Origin: Clostridia bacterium
GTDB taxonomy: Bacteria; Bacillota; Clostridia; Oscillospirales; Acutalibacteraceae
Assembly (NCBI GenBank): GCA_017519685.1
Contig: JAFWRV010000185.1
Location: 1-5,191, forward strand
Length of the DNA: 5,191 nt
Direction of reading: 5' to 3'
Part shown: one piece after another, positions 1 through 5,191 of the stretch
Layout of the letters: the number at the start of each line of letters is the position of its first letter
Position numbering within the stretch: position 1 is the first letter of the stretch
Notes under the pieces: model-generated
What the model was told of the DNA's origin: nothing
The model's input: only the letters and a program-made list of their open reading frames with translations
The model's database searches: none
Translations under genes and position numbers: made by a program

Positions 1-60
1 AACGTCTTCTCTCCTGAAACCGCCGAAAAGCGATCTCTTCAGAATTCTTTCGTTATCCAT
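1..60 (-). CDS. N-terminal fragment of a possible DivIVA-like protein (runs off window)
   Basis: Only the first 20 codons are visible, starting with ATG at 60-58; the frame stays open to the window edge. The start is supported by an AAGGA Shine-Dalgarno sequence at 68-72, 7 nt upstream, which overlaps the stop codon of the preceding transketolase gene. The peptide begins MDNERILKRS and continues with L-F-G-G-F-R-R-E-D-V. That segment resembles the N-terminal membrane-binding stretch of DivIVA-family proteins (pattern F-x-G-[YF]-x-x-x-x-V, as in the Bacillus subtilis FRGYDEDEV). If so, the product would be a cytoplasmic coiled-coil protein attracted to curved membrane. The match covers about ten residues, so the family call is an inference; that a gene starts here is much safer. 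It lies 10 nt after the transketolase gene and is probably co-transcribed with it. Confidence 0.6.
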   Translation of the reverse strand, partial: MDNERILKRSLFGGFRREDV

Positions 61-67
61 TTCCAAT

Positions 68-72
68 TCCTT
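68..72 (-). promoter_or_regulatory. Shine-Dalgarno site of the downstream partial gene, overlapping the previous stop
   Basis: The minus strand reads TAAGGAATTGGAAATG across this junction. The TAA stop of the transketolase C subunit (73-71) runs directly into AAGGA, which sits 7 nt before the ATG at 60-58. This placement suggests that ribosomes finishing the transketolase gene can reinitiate on the next one. Confidence 0.6.
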
Positions 73-1021
73 ATTTTTTAAGTGAAACTGCTTTTTTCGC
101 CTTCTCGGCAATATTTGCCGCGTCAAGGCCGAACAGATGGAGAAGCTCGACAGCGGGGCCGGACTTTCCGAAAGTATCGTTGACGCCGACTCTTACAACG
201 GGAACGGGTGCGCCGCTTTCACAAAGCGCCTCGCAGACCGCGGAGCCGAGTCCGCCGATTATATTATGCTCCTCGGCGGTAACAGCGCAGCCGGTCTTTA
301 CTGCGGAGCGGCATACCGCTTCGGCATCGAGCGGCTTGATTGTATGAACATTGACTATTTCGGCGTCAATTCCTTCGGCGGCGAGAAGCTTTCTCGCTTC
401 TATTGCTTCGTTGACCATAAGACCCGTCGCAAAAATCGTCACATCTTTGCCCTCGCAGAGAGTAACTGCCTTGCCCCACTCGAATTTATAACTGTCGTCA
501 AATACGCAGGGAACGGCAAGACGGCCGAATCTCATATAAACGGGGCCGTTGTAATCCGCTGCCGCGAGAACGGCGGCTCTTGCCTCAACGGCATCCGCGG
601 GATTGATGATTGTCATGCCGGGAATAGTTCTCATAAGACCGATATCCTCACAGCACTGGTGGCTCGCGCCGTCCTCACCGACGGAAATACCCGCGTGGGT
701 CGCGCCGATTTTGACGTTGAGATGAGGATAACCGATTGAGTTTCTCACCTGCTCAAACGCTCTGCCTGCCGCGAACATCGCAAATGTGCTCGCAAAAACC
801 GTGTAACCGGTTGTGGAGAGACCTGCCGCAATACCCATCATATTACTTTCGGCTATTCCGGTATCAATGAATCTGTCGGGAAAAGCTTTCTTGAACATTC
901 CCGTTTTTGTCGCGGCGGCAAGGTCGGCATCGAGGACCACAACCTTATCGTTCTTTTCGCCGAGTTCCACAAGTGCTTTACCGTATGCTTCACGGGTAGC
1001 CATTTTAATTACTTCAGCCAT
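71..1021 (-). CDS. Transketolase, C-terminal subunit (Pyr and C domains)
   Basis: This 316-residue protein is the second half of a split transketolase, the cytoplasmic pentose phosphate enzyme that moves two-carbon ketol units between sugar phosphates using thiamine diphosphate. The pyrimidine-binding domain covers about residues 5-170 and the transketolase C domain about 185-305. Glu58 in G-I-A-E is the catalytic glutamate that activates the cofactor (yeast Glu418). The segment T-H-A-G-I-S-V-G-E-D-G-A-S-H-Q (108-122) supplies His109, Asp117 and His121, matching yeast His469, Asp477 and His481. Arg10 (A-T-R) and Arg164 (M-R-F-G-R) fit the phosphate-binding arginines 359 and 528. The ATG at 1021 is chosen because AAAGGAGAG lies 9 nt upstream; Met7 is a weaker alternative. 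The gene follows the N subunit by 17 nt. The product is presumably inactive without that partner. A 1-deoxyxylulose-5-phosphate synthase is unlikely, since those are single long chains. Confidence 0.95.
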   Translation of the reverse strand: MAEVIKMATREAYGKALVELGEKNDKVVVLDADLAAATKTGMFKKAFPDRFIDTGIAESNMMGIAAGLSTTGYTVFASTFAMFAAGRAFEQVRNSIGYPHLNVKIGATHAGISVGEDGASHQCCEDIGLMRTIPGMTIINPADAVEARAAVLAAADYNGPVYMRFGRLAVPCVFDDSYKFEWGKAVTLCEGKDVTIFATGLMVNEAIEARKLLAAEGIDAEIVNVHTIKPLDAEAVCRSAVKTGCAVTAEEHNIIGGLGSAVCEALCESGAPVPVVRVGVNDTFGKSGPAVELLHLFGLDAANIAEKAKKAVSLKK

Positions 1022-1028
1022 TGTTCAT

Positions 1029-1037
1029 CTCTCCTTT
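1029..1037 (-). promoter_or_regulatory. Shine-Dalgarno site of the transketolase C subunit
   Basis: The minus strand carries AAAGGAGAG in the 17 nt gap between the two transketolase genes, with GGAG 9 nt before the ATG at 1021-1019. A nearer ATG at 1028-1026 is only 2 nt from GGAG and opens a four-codon frame that ends at once, so the site serves the in-frame start at 1021. Confidence 0.75.
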
Positions 1038-1038
1038 C

Positions 1039-1881
1039 TTATGCTTCAAGTTCTTTAAGCGAGGCGCTGAGCTCGGCCATTGCCTGCTCATACTGCTCCG
1101 CGTTGGGAGCGGTGCCGTGCCATCCGACCTGATTTTCCATATAGGAAACGCCCTTGCCCTTGATGCTCTTTGCGAGAATGAGGGTCGGCTTTCCTTTGAA
1201 CTGCTTTGCCGCATTGAACGCGGCGTCTATTTCGTCAAATGAATGCGCATCTATCTCGATGACATTCCATCCGAACGCCTTGAATTTTTCGTTGATGGGA
1301 TAGGGGGAGTTGACTTCGGCGCAGGTGCCGTCAATCTGAAGGTCGTTGTTGTCAACGACGGCAACGAGATTGTCAAGTCCCTTTGACGAAGCGTACATTG
1401 CCGCTTCCCAGACCTGGCCTTCCTCAAGTTCTCCGTCACCGAGAACGGTGTAAACGCGGAAACTCTTTCCGGCAAGCTTTGCTCCGAGAGCCATTCCGCA
1501 GGCGGCGGAAATGCCCTGTCCGAGTGAACCGGTGCTCATATCGACGCCGGGGGTGTACTGTATGCTGGGATGTCCCTGGAGTTTTGAATCGCTCTTTCTG
1601 AGTGTACGGATCCATTCCTGAGGAAAGAAGCCCTTGAGAGCAAGAACAGCGTAAAGCGCAGGTGCCGCATGGCCCTTTGAAAGGACGAATCTGTCTCTGT
1701 TTTCGTCCTTGGGATTTGCAGGATCGACATTCATGTGATTGAAATAGAGATAGGTGATGATGTCAACGCATGAAAGTGATCCGCCGGGATGACCGGACTT
1801 TGCGTTGGCGACGCCTTCGATGATTCCCATTCTCGCCTTGCAAGCCGTGATTTTCAACTGCTTTCTTGTAACTGTATCCAT
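1039..1881 (-). CDS. Transketolase, N-terminal subunit (thiamine diphosphate-binding PP domain)
   Basis: This 280-residue protein is the first half of the split transketolase and binds the diphosphate end of thiamine diphosphate together with Mg2+. The cofactor motif is complete: G-D-G at 148-150 opens it and the N-N pair at 178-179 closes it, about 30 residues later. The active-site histidines known from yeast transketolase (30, 69, 103, 263) have clear counterparts: His31 in S-G-H-P-G-G, His71 in S-K-G-H-A, His104 in Q-G-H-P and His255 in G-W-H-G. The protein ends where the PP domain ends, so the break from the next gene falls at a domain boundary and is not a frameshift: there is a proper stop, a 17 nt spacer and a new ribosome binding site. 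The ATG at 1881 has a very strong AGGAGGTGG 4 nt upstream. It follows the HAD gene by 29 nt. Split transketolases occur in Clostridia, Thermotogae and Archaea. Confidence 0.95.
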   Translation of the reverse strand: MDTVTRKQLKITACKARMGIIEGVANAKSGHPGGSLSCVDIITYLYFNHMNVDPANPKDENRDRFVLSKGHAAPALYAVLALKGFFPQEWIRTLRKSDSKLQGHPSIQYTPGVDMSTGSLGQGISAACGMALGAKLAGKSFRVYTVLGDGELEEGQVWEAAMYASSKGLDNLVAVVDNNDLQIDGTCAEVNSPYPINEKFKAFGWNVIEIDAHSFDEIDAAFNAAKQFKGKPTLILAKSIKGKGVSYMENQVGWHGTAPNAEQYEQAMAELSASLKELEA

Positions 1882-1885
1882 ACAG

Positions 1886-1894
1886 CCACCTCCT
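1886..1894 (-). promoter_or_regulatory. Strong Shine-Dalgarno site of the transketolase N subunit
   Basis: The minus strand reads AGGAGGTGG, nearly a full match to the anti-Shine-Dalgarno sequence of 16S rRNA, just ahead of the ATG at 1881. It is the best ribosome binding site in the window and fits high expression of a central metabolic enzyme. The surrounding 29 nt spacer (1882-1910) is AT-rich on its upstream side, but I see no convincing -35/-10 pair or terminator there. Confidence 0.8.
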
Positions 1895-1910
1895 GTAAAA
1901 GTTTATGACA

Positions 1911-2735
1911 TTAAAATTTGTTATTTTCCAGATATTCGAGGAAATCCGCGACAGCGCCCTTGTTGCAGTGGCAGGCGACAAACTCCGCAAGCGACTTGAG
2001 CTTGCTCGGCGCCTGTCCGCAGCAGGCGGGAACGGAAACGCTTTTAAGCATATCGAGATCGTTATAGTAATCTCCTATGCCCGCTGTCTTTTCGCGGTCT
2101 ATTCCCATAATCTCGGCGAGCTTAAGCACAGCCGAGCCTTTATTGACTTTTTCCGGCATAATCTCAATCGAAAACGGCGAAGTAACAACGACGTCACATC
2201 CGTTGTCGGGAAGCGCTTTGAGCTTTTTCTTCGCTTCGCTTACCCTCCAGGGCGGGCCGTTGACTATAACTTTTCCCCATTCGCCCTTCGGCACCTTTTC
2301 GATGTCAAACACAAACCTGTGCGTAAGTCTGTCAACAATAACATAAATTACGCTCCAGAGTCCGGCGCCGGAAATATAAATATTATCCTTGGTGAACACC
2401 ATAGCGTCGAGAGTGGGAAACCTTTTTCTGACTTTGATTATGTTTTCCATTCCCTTTTCGCTTATTGGGGAATAGTAAATGTAATCGCCCTTTGTAAAAT
2501 CATATATCCCCGCGCCGTTTGTAACAACAGCCGGGGTGTGTATGGGCAATTTCGAATAATGGCGGAACATTGACTCGGGATTGCGGCTTGACGCTAAAGT
2601 GAAATGACCTCCGCGGCTGACGAAATCGGTAATCGCCCTGAGATTTCTTTCAGGCAATTTGCGTTTTTTATTATTCAGCGTCCCGTCAATATCCGATGCG
2701 ACGAGCCATGATGCGTACTTTGATTTCAAATCCAT
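1911..2735 (-). CDS. Cof-type HAD-superfamily (IIB) hydrolase
   Basis: This 274-residue protein is a cytoplasmic phosphatase of the haloacid dehalogenase superfamily, Cof subfamily, which mostly act on sugar phosphates, nucleotides or similar small phosphates; the substrate cannot be told from sequence. All four catalytic motifs are present. Motif I is D-I-D-G-T-L with Asp15 as nucleophile and Asp17 as acid/base. Motif II is L-A-S-S-R-N (Ser49). Motif III is Lys199 in N-K-G-S-A. Motif IV is G-D-Y-Y-N-D at 221-226, which binds Mg2+. Residues of about 85-185 form the C2-type cap. The length is normal for the family. I start it at the ATG at 2735, although the frame is open further up, because AAGGAGA lies at ideal distance and the Cof core begins right there. 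Its ATG shares one base with the rluD stop (TAATG), so translation is probably coupled. C-A-C-H-C-like cysteines near the C-terminus (Cys238, Cys239, Cys255, Cys257) are a minor oddity. Confidence 0.92.
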   Translation of the reverse strand: MDLKSKYASWLVASDIDGTLNNKKRKLPERNLRAITDFVSRGGHFTLASSRNPESMFRHYSKLPIHTPAVVTNGAGIYDFTKGDYIYYSPISEKGMENIIKVRKRFPTLDAMVFTKDNIYISGAGLWSVIYVIVDRLTHRFVFDIEKVPKGEWGKVIVNGPPWRVSEAKKKLKALPDNGCDVVVTSPFSIEIMPEKVNKGSAVLKLAEIMGIDREKTAGIGDYYNDLDMLKSVSVPACCGQAPSKLKSLAEFVACHCNKGAVADFLEYLENNKF

Positions 2736-3682
2736 TACTGTCTCCTTAACGAGGAAAGAAAATTGCTGAAATAATCCGGCAGAGGCGCCTCGATTCTTAT
2801 CCTTTCGCCGGTAACCGGATGAGTGAATCCCAGAACCGCGGCGTGAAGGCACTGGCCGCCGGATATCGCCGGTGTTCCTCCGGGGCCGTAAACGGTATCC
2901 CCGGCAACCGGATGGCCTATATAAGCCATGTGCACTCTTATCTGATGCGTTCTGCCCGTTTCAAGGCGGCATCCGATATATGAAAAGCCGTCAAATTCTT
3001 CAAAAACCTCATAGTGGGTGACGGCGTTTTTTGAGTTTTTTTCGGTGACGCACATCTTCTTGCGGTCCGCCGCGCTCCTGCCTATCGGAGCGTCAACGGT
3101 GCCTTTGCTTTCCCTGAGTCTGCCGTGAATAACCGCTCTGTATTCTCTGTCAAGCGAATGTTCGCGTATCTGACCGGAAAGTGAAATATGCGCCCTGTCG
3201 GTCTTCGCGACAAGCAAAAGACCGCTTGTATCCTTGTCTATCCTGTGAACAATACCGGGACGGATTATGCCGTTTATGCCGGAAAGCGAGTCACCGCAGT
3301 GCCACAGCAGGGCATTGACGAGGGTGCCCGAGTAATTTCCGGGGGCGGGATGAACGACCATTCCGCGCGGCTTGTTCACGACAAGCAGACTGTCATCCTC
3401 ATACATAATATCAAGAGGAATGTTTTCTTTTTCGATTTTCAGGTGCTCGGGTTCCGGAACCGAGAACTCGATTTCATCTCCCGCTTTCGGCCTGAAATTC
3501 TTGGCTATGTTTTTGCCGTTGCATGTGACAAGGCCTTCGGTGAGAAGATTCTGAACAAACGAGCGGGAGTATTCTTCAAGAACACAGGAGAGAATTTTAT
3601 CAACCCTCTCCTGTGAAAAGCCCTCATCGACTTTAAAAGATACCGGCTCGTTATATTCAATTGAATTAATCTTTTCGGTCAT
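2735..3682 (-). CDS. rluD: RluD-type 23S rRNA pseudouridine synthase (RluA family)
   Basis: This 315-residue protein converts uridine to pseudouridine in RNA; the closest characterised relative by architecture is RluD, which modifies helix 69 of 23S rRNA. An S4 RNA-binding domain occupies about residues 25-75 (E-R-V-D-K-I-L, then G-L-V-T-C-N-G-K). The catalytic domain covers about 85-305 and starts with V-V-N-K-P-R-G-M-V-V-H-P. The signature H-R-I-D-K-D-T-S-G at 147-155 contains the catalytic aspartate, Asp150 (E. coli RluD Asp139). The R-T-H-Q-I-R-V-H-M motif (244-252) and G-H-P-V-x-G-D (256-262) are also intact. Length is normal for RluD. The ATG at 3682 lies within the end of lspA (17 nt overlap), with GGAG only 4 nt ahead. 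Its stop overlaps the next start by one base. An lspA-rluD pair is a common arrangement in Firmicutes. Exact target uridines are inferred, since RluA, RluC and RluD paralogues look alike. Confidence 0.93.
   Translation of the reverse strand: MTEKINSIEYNEPVSFKVDEGFSQERVDKILSCVLEEYSRSFVQNLLTEGLVTCNGKNIAKNFRPKAGDEIEFSVPEPEHLKIEKENIPLDIMYEDDSLLVVNKPRGMVVHPAPGNYSGTLVNALLWHCGDSLSGINGIIRPGIVHRIDKDTSGLLLVAKTDRAHISLSGQIREHSLDREYRAVIHGRLRESKGTVDAPIGRSAADRKKMCVTEKNSKNAVTHYEVFEEFDGFSYIGCRLETGRTHQIRVHMAYIGHPVAGDTVYGPGGTPAISGGQCLHAAVLGFTHPVTGERIRIEAPLPDYFSNFLSSLRRQ
2741..2747 (-). promoter_or_regulatory. Shine-Dalgarno site that fixes the HAD hydrolase start
   Basis: AAGGAGA on the minus strand lies inside the last codons of rluD, with GGAG 6 nt before the ATG at 2735-2733. 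This argues against a longer version of the hydrolase starting at a GTG at 2852, which would add 39 residues of basic, low-conservation sequence in front of the catalytic aspartates and overlap rluD by more than 100 nt. Confidence 0.75.
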
Positions 3683-4169
3683 CGTTCTCCGCCTTGCCGT
3701 CTTTCGCCTGTTTTTTCTCCTGTATCAGAGCGTAAATCTCATAGCAGATGAGAAGCACCGCGGAAACCGTAATGAAGCAGTCCGCGACATTGAAAACGGC
3801 GAATTTCATAAACAGCGGCTCAATAAAATCGACAACGTAACCGTTCATTATCCTGTCGATAACATTACCGATACCGCCGGCAACAATCATAATCAGACAG
3901 GCGCTGACAAACAGCGACTTGTTTTTTCTCGCCATCAGAACAAAAAGGCACAGAATGATAACAAGCACGGTAAAGACGGTCAGCACCGCGGTGCTGTCCG
4001 AAAAAATGCTGAATGCCGCGCCGGTATTTTCAACATACCGGAATCTGAAAAGGCCGCCTAAAAATTCGTGTGTGGTTCCGTCGCTCAGGCGCGAAACCGC
4101 GACCGCCTTGGTCACACGGTCCGCCGCGATGAGCGCGGAAATAATCAAAACCGATATAAACTGAAACAT
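3666..4169 (-). CDS. lspA: Lipoprotein signal peptidase (signal peptidase II)
   Basis: This 167-residue integral membrane aspartyl protease cuts the signal peptide from prolipoproteins after the +1 cysteine has been lipid-modified. Four hydrophobic segments are visible, at about 2-17, 60-80, 86-104 and 132-150, matching the LspA fold. Key residues line up with E. coli LspA: Asp17 and Lys21 in D-R-V-T-K, E-N-T-G-A-A-F-S at 47-54, Asn102, Asp105 and Arg106 in G-N-V-I-D-R, catalytic Asp114 in V-V-D-F (E. coli Asp124) and catalytic Asp130 in F-N-V-A-D (E. coli Asp143). The C-terminus is a short, highly charged cytoplasmic tail (about 151-167) that contains the overlap with rluD. The ATG at 4169 is the only sensible start, as the first helix begins at once. 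No good Shine-Dalgarno sequence precedes it, and the DivIVA stop is 5 nt away, so it probably depends on translational coupling. Confidence 0.95.
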   Translation of the reverse strand: MFQFISVLIISALIAADRVTKAVAVSRLSDGTTHEFLGGLFRFRYVENTGAAFSIFSDSTAVLTVFTVLVIILCLFVLMARKNKSLFVSACLIMIVAGGIGNVIDRIMNGYVVDFIEPLFMKFAVFNVADCFITVSAVLLICYEIYALIQEKKQAKDGKAENDDRKD

Positions 4170-4174
4170 GAATA

Positions 4175-5191
4175 TCAGTCAAACAAGCTGTCAAAAAGCG
4201 ATGAAATGTCATCGTCATCTTCCGCGGCGCCTGAATCGGTACCGGGAATATTGAGATCGTCCATGCCGTCAAGATCGACTTTGAAATCATTGAAGAAATC
4301 ATCCTGAGTGTTTTCCGCGGCGGCGGGTTCCTCCTCGGCCTTCTCGGGAATAACAGGTTCATATTCTTCGATTTCTTCCGCGGGAGCTTCGGCTGCGGGG
4401 CTTTCTTCGGGCGTTTCATCGGCGGTTCCCGTGAAATCGGGAATTGAAACATCCGGATTGATATCATCTATATCCGCCGCTATGCCTAAATCGGAATCTC
4501 CGTCATCTAAAAGACTGAGAATATCGTCAAGGTCTTCTTCCTGCTCTGAAACGGGAGCCGCGGGGGCTTCATCTGCGGCGGGAGTTACGGCAGCAGATGT
4601 TTCGGCCTGAACCGGAGCCTCAACGGGCTGAGCGGCTCTTGACTCGGAAACTATCGGAGCGGCTTCCTCGGGAGTAATCTCGCCGTTGCAGAGCATCTCA
4701 ACCATGGTTCTGAATTTTTCAAGTTCGGACTTGACCTTGGAAAGTTCCGCGGTGTAGAACTCGTAATCCTTCTTGCTTGTGCCGATGATACTCTCGCTCT
4801 GTCTGTTTGCCTCGCCGATAATACTGCTTGCCTGATCCTGCGCGCGGGCGATGGTCTGACCTGCTTCTGCCTCGGCTCTCTCTTTTATTGACGCTACCGC
4901 GCTCTTGGCATTGGTGACGATATCCCCTGCCTGGGCGCGGGCGGCGTTTGAAAGCTCAAGCGCCTGCTTTTCTGCAGCTTCGCTGATTTCCTTTGCTCTG
5001 CTTTCCGCGTCGGCAACAAGCCCTGTTGCCTTTTCGTTCGCGCTTCTGCTTACGTCCTCAGCCATTCTGTGAGCGTCAAGAAGCGCGGACTTGATTGCAT
5101 CCTCATCCTTGCGGTAGCTTTCCACTTTATCGGCAAGGATACTTATCTTCTTGATAAGAGCGGTATTCTGCTCCGCAAGCTCCTGATAAGC
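4175..5191 (-). CDS. divIVA: DivIVA-family coiled-coil protein, 5' end outside the window
   Basis: The frame is open to the window edge and shows 338 residues ending in a TGA at 4177-4175. A GTG at 5125 opens the same frame, but the 22 codons before it continue the coiled coil, so it is internal. Visible residues 1-33 match the region after the DivIVA membrane-binding head (Y-Q-E-L-x-E-Q-N-T-A-L, then K-V-E-S-Y-R-K-D-E-D-A-I). Residues 34-143 form ten 11-residue repeats, then a second coil runs to about 168. DivIVA proteins gather at negatively curved membrane (septum, poles) and recruit division or cell-wall factors. The typical membrane-binding motif is outside the window, so the call rests on the coil and on the lspA/rluD context. 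Residues of about 172-338 are a long acidic Ala/Pro/Glu-rich tail, probably disordered, that Bacillus DivIVA lacks; it ends in an acidic-hydrophobic motif. A different coiled-coil scaffold protein is possible. Confidence 0.85.
   Translation of the reverse strand, partial: AYQELAEQNTALIKKISILADKVESYRKDEDAIKSALLDAHRMAEDVSRSANEKATGLVADAESRAKEISEAAEKQALELSNAARAQAGDIVTNAKSAVASIKERAEAEAGQTIARAQDQASSIIGEANRQSESIIGTSKKDYEFYTAELSKVKSELEKFRTMVEMLCNGEITPEEAAPIVSESRAAQPVEAPVQAETSAAVTPAADEAPAAPVSEQEEDLDDILSLLDDGDSDLGIAADIDDINPDVSIPDFTGTADETPEESPAAEAPAEEIEEYEPVIPEKAEEEPAAAENTQDDFFNDFKVDLDGMDDLNIPGTDSGAAEDDDDISSLFDSLFD
4763..5092 (-). repeat. Ten tandem 11-residue (hendecad) coiled-coil repeats within the DivIVA-like protein
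   Basis: Read in steps of 33 nt, this stretch encodes ten consecutive 11-residue units with no insertion or deletion. The pattern is x-x-h-h-x-x-A-x-x-x-A, with alanine at position 7 in nine of ten units (serine in the tenth) and at position 11 in seven of ten. Two examples are KEISEAAEKQA and TGLVADAESRA. Codons differ between units, so this is an old, protein-level repeat and not a recent DNA duplication. An 11-residue period suits a nearly straight or slightly right-handed coiled coil, unlike the heptad type. Confidence 0.8.

Noticed and set aside
137..739. 200-codon open frame on the plus strand opposite the transketolase C subunit
   Set aside because: It lies entirely antisense to a gene with intact catalytic motifs, its translation is basic and cysteine-rich with no recognisable domain, and it reflects codon bias of the true frame.
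1014..1028. Four-codon micro-ORF (M-N-N-G) overlapping the transketolase C start
   Set aside because: Its ATG is only 2 nt from GGAG, too close for normal initiation, and the ATG at 1021 has good spacing. I see no leader-peptide logic.
1882..1910. Possible promoter or riboswitch in the gap before the transketolase pair
   Set aside because: Only 29 nt long, largely taken up by the ribosome binding site, with no paired -35/-10 elements; too short for a TPP riboswitch despite the cofactor link.
1905..2573. 222-codon open frame on the plus strand opposite the HAD hydrolase
   Set aside because: Antisense to a gene with all four HAD motifs; no ribosome binding site or domain that I recognise. Treated as a shadow.
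2736..2852. N-terminal extension of the HAD hydrolase from a GTG at 2852
   Set aside because: The extra 39 residues are the rluD C-terminal coding sequence in another frame; the ATG at 2735 has a well-placed AAGGAGA and sits right before the Cof core.
4030..4467. 145-codon minus-strand frame across the DivIVA-like tail and lspA start
   Set aside because: It is an alternate frame of low-complexity Pro/Glu/Ala codons, giving a Pro/Arg/Lys/Met-rich product; both overlapping genes are better supported.
4300..4640. DNA-level tandem repeat in the Ala/Glu/Pro-rich tail
   Set aside because: The region is compositionally biased and rich in GCG/GAG-type codons, but I find no exact repeat unit longer than a few codons.
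5123..5125. GTG as the start of the DivIVA-like protein
   Set aside because: The same frame stays open for 22 more codons to the window edge, and these encode the expected DivIVA coil sequence, so the valine is internal.

Overview
This 5.2 kb window is a densely packed, single-strand stretch of bacterial chromosome. Every gene I can support lies on the minus strand, so the biological reading order runs from high to low coordinates. Base composition is near 50% GC by eye. The lineage is inferred, not proven. A DivIVA-like coiled-coil protein just ahead of lspA and rluD, a transketolase split into two adjacent genes, and strong GGAGG-type ribosome binding sites all suggest an anaerobic Firmicute of class Clostridia, perhaps an uncultured Oscillospirales or Ruminococcaceae-type gut bacterium.

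Layout in reading order: (1) 5191-4175, the C-terminal 338 residues of a DivIVA-family protein, with its N-terminus outside the window; (2) 4169-3666, lipoprotein signal peptidase LspA; (3) 3682-2735, an RluD-type 23S rRNA pseudouridine synthase; (4) 2735-1911, a Cof-type HAD hydrolase; (5) 1881-1039, the transketolase N-terminal (thiamine diphosphate-binding) subunit; (6) 1021-71, the transketolase C-terminal (pyrimidine-binding plus C-domain) subunit; (7) 60-1, the first 20 codons of a further gene whose N-terminus resembles the DivIVA membrane-binding motif.

The spacings are 5 nt, a 17 nt overlap, a 1 nt overlap, 29 nt, 17 nt and 10 nt. I see no terminator-like hairpin and no convincing promoter, so this looks like the middle of one long transcription unit. 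It joins cell-pole/envelope functions (DivIVA, LspA), ribosome modification (RluD) and central carbon metabolism (HAD phosphatase, split transketolase). The two transketolase genes must work together, because each carries half of the active site.

I do not see a new defence system, mobile element, CRISPR array, RNA gene or riboswitch. The parts most worth a second look are at the edges. One is the DivIVA-like protein, with ten uninterrupted 11-residue repeats and a long acidic tail carrying two copies of a short D-D-I-x-S-L motif. The other is the truncated downstream gene, which may be a second DivIVA-like protein.
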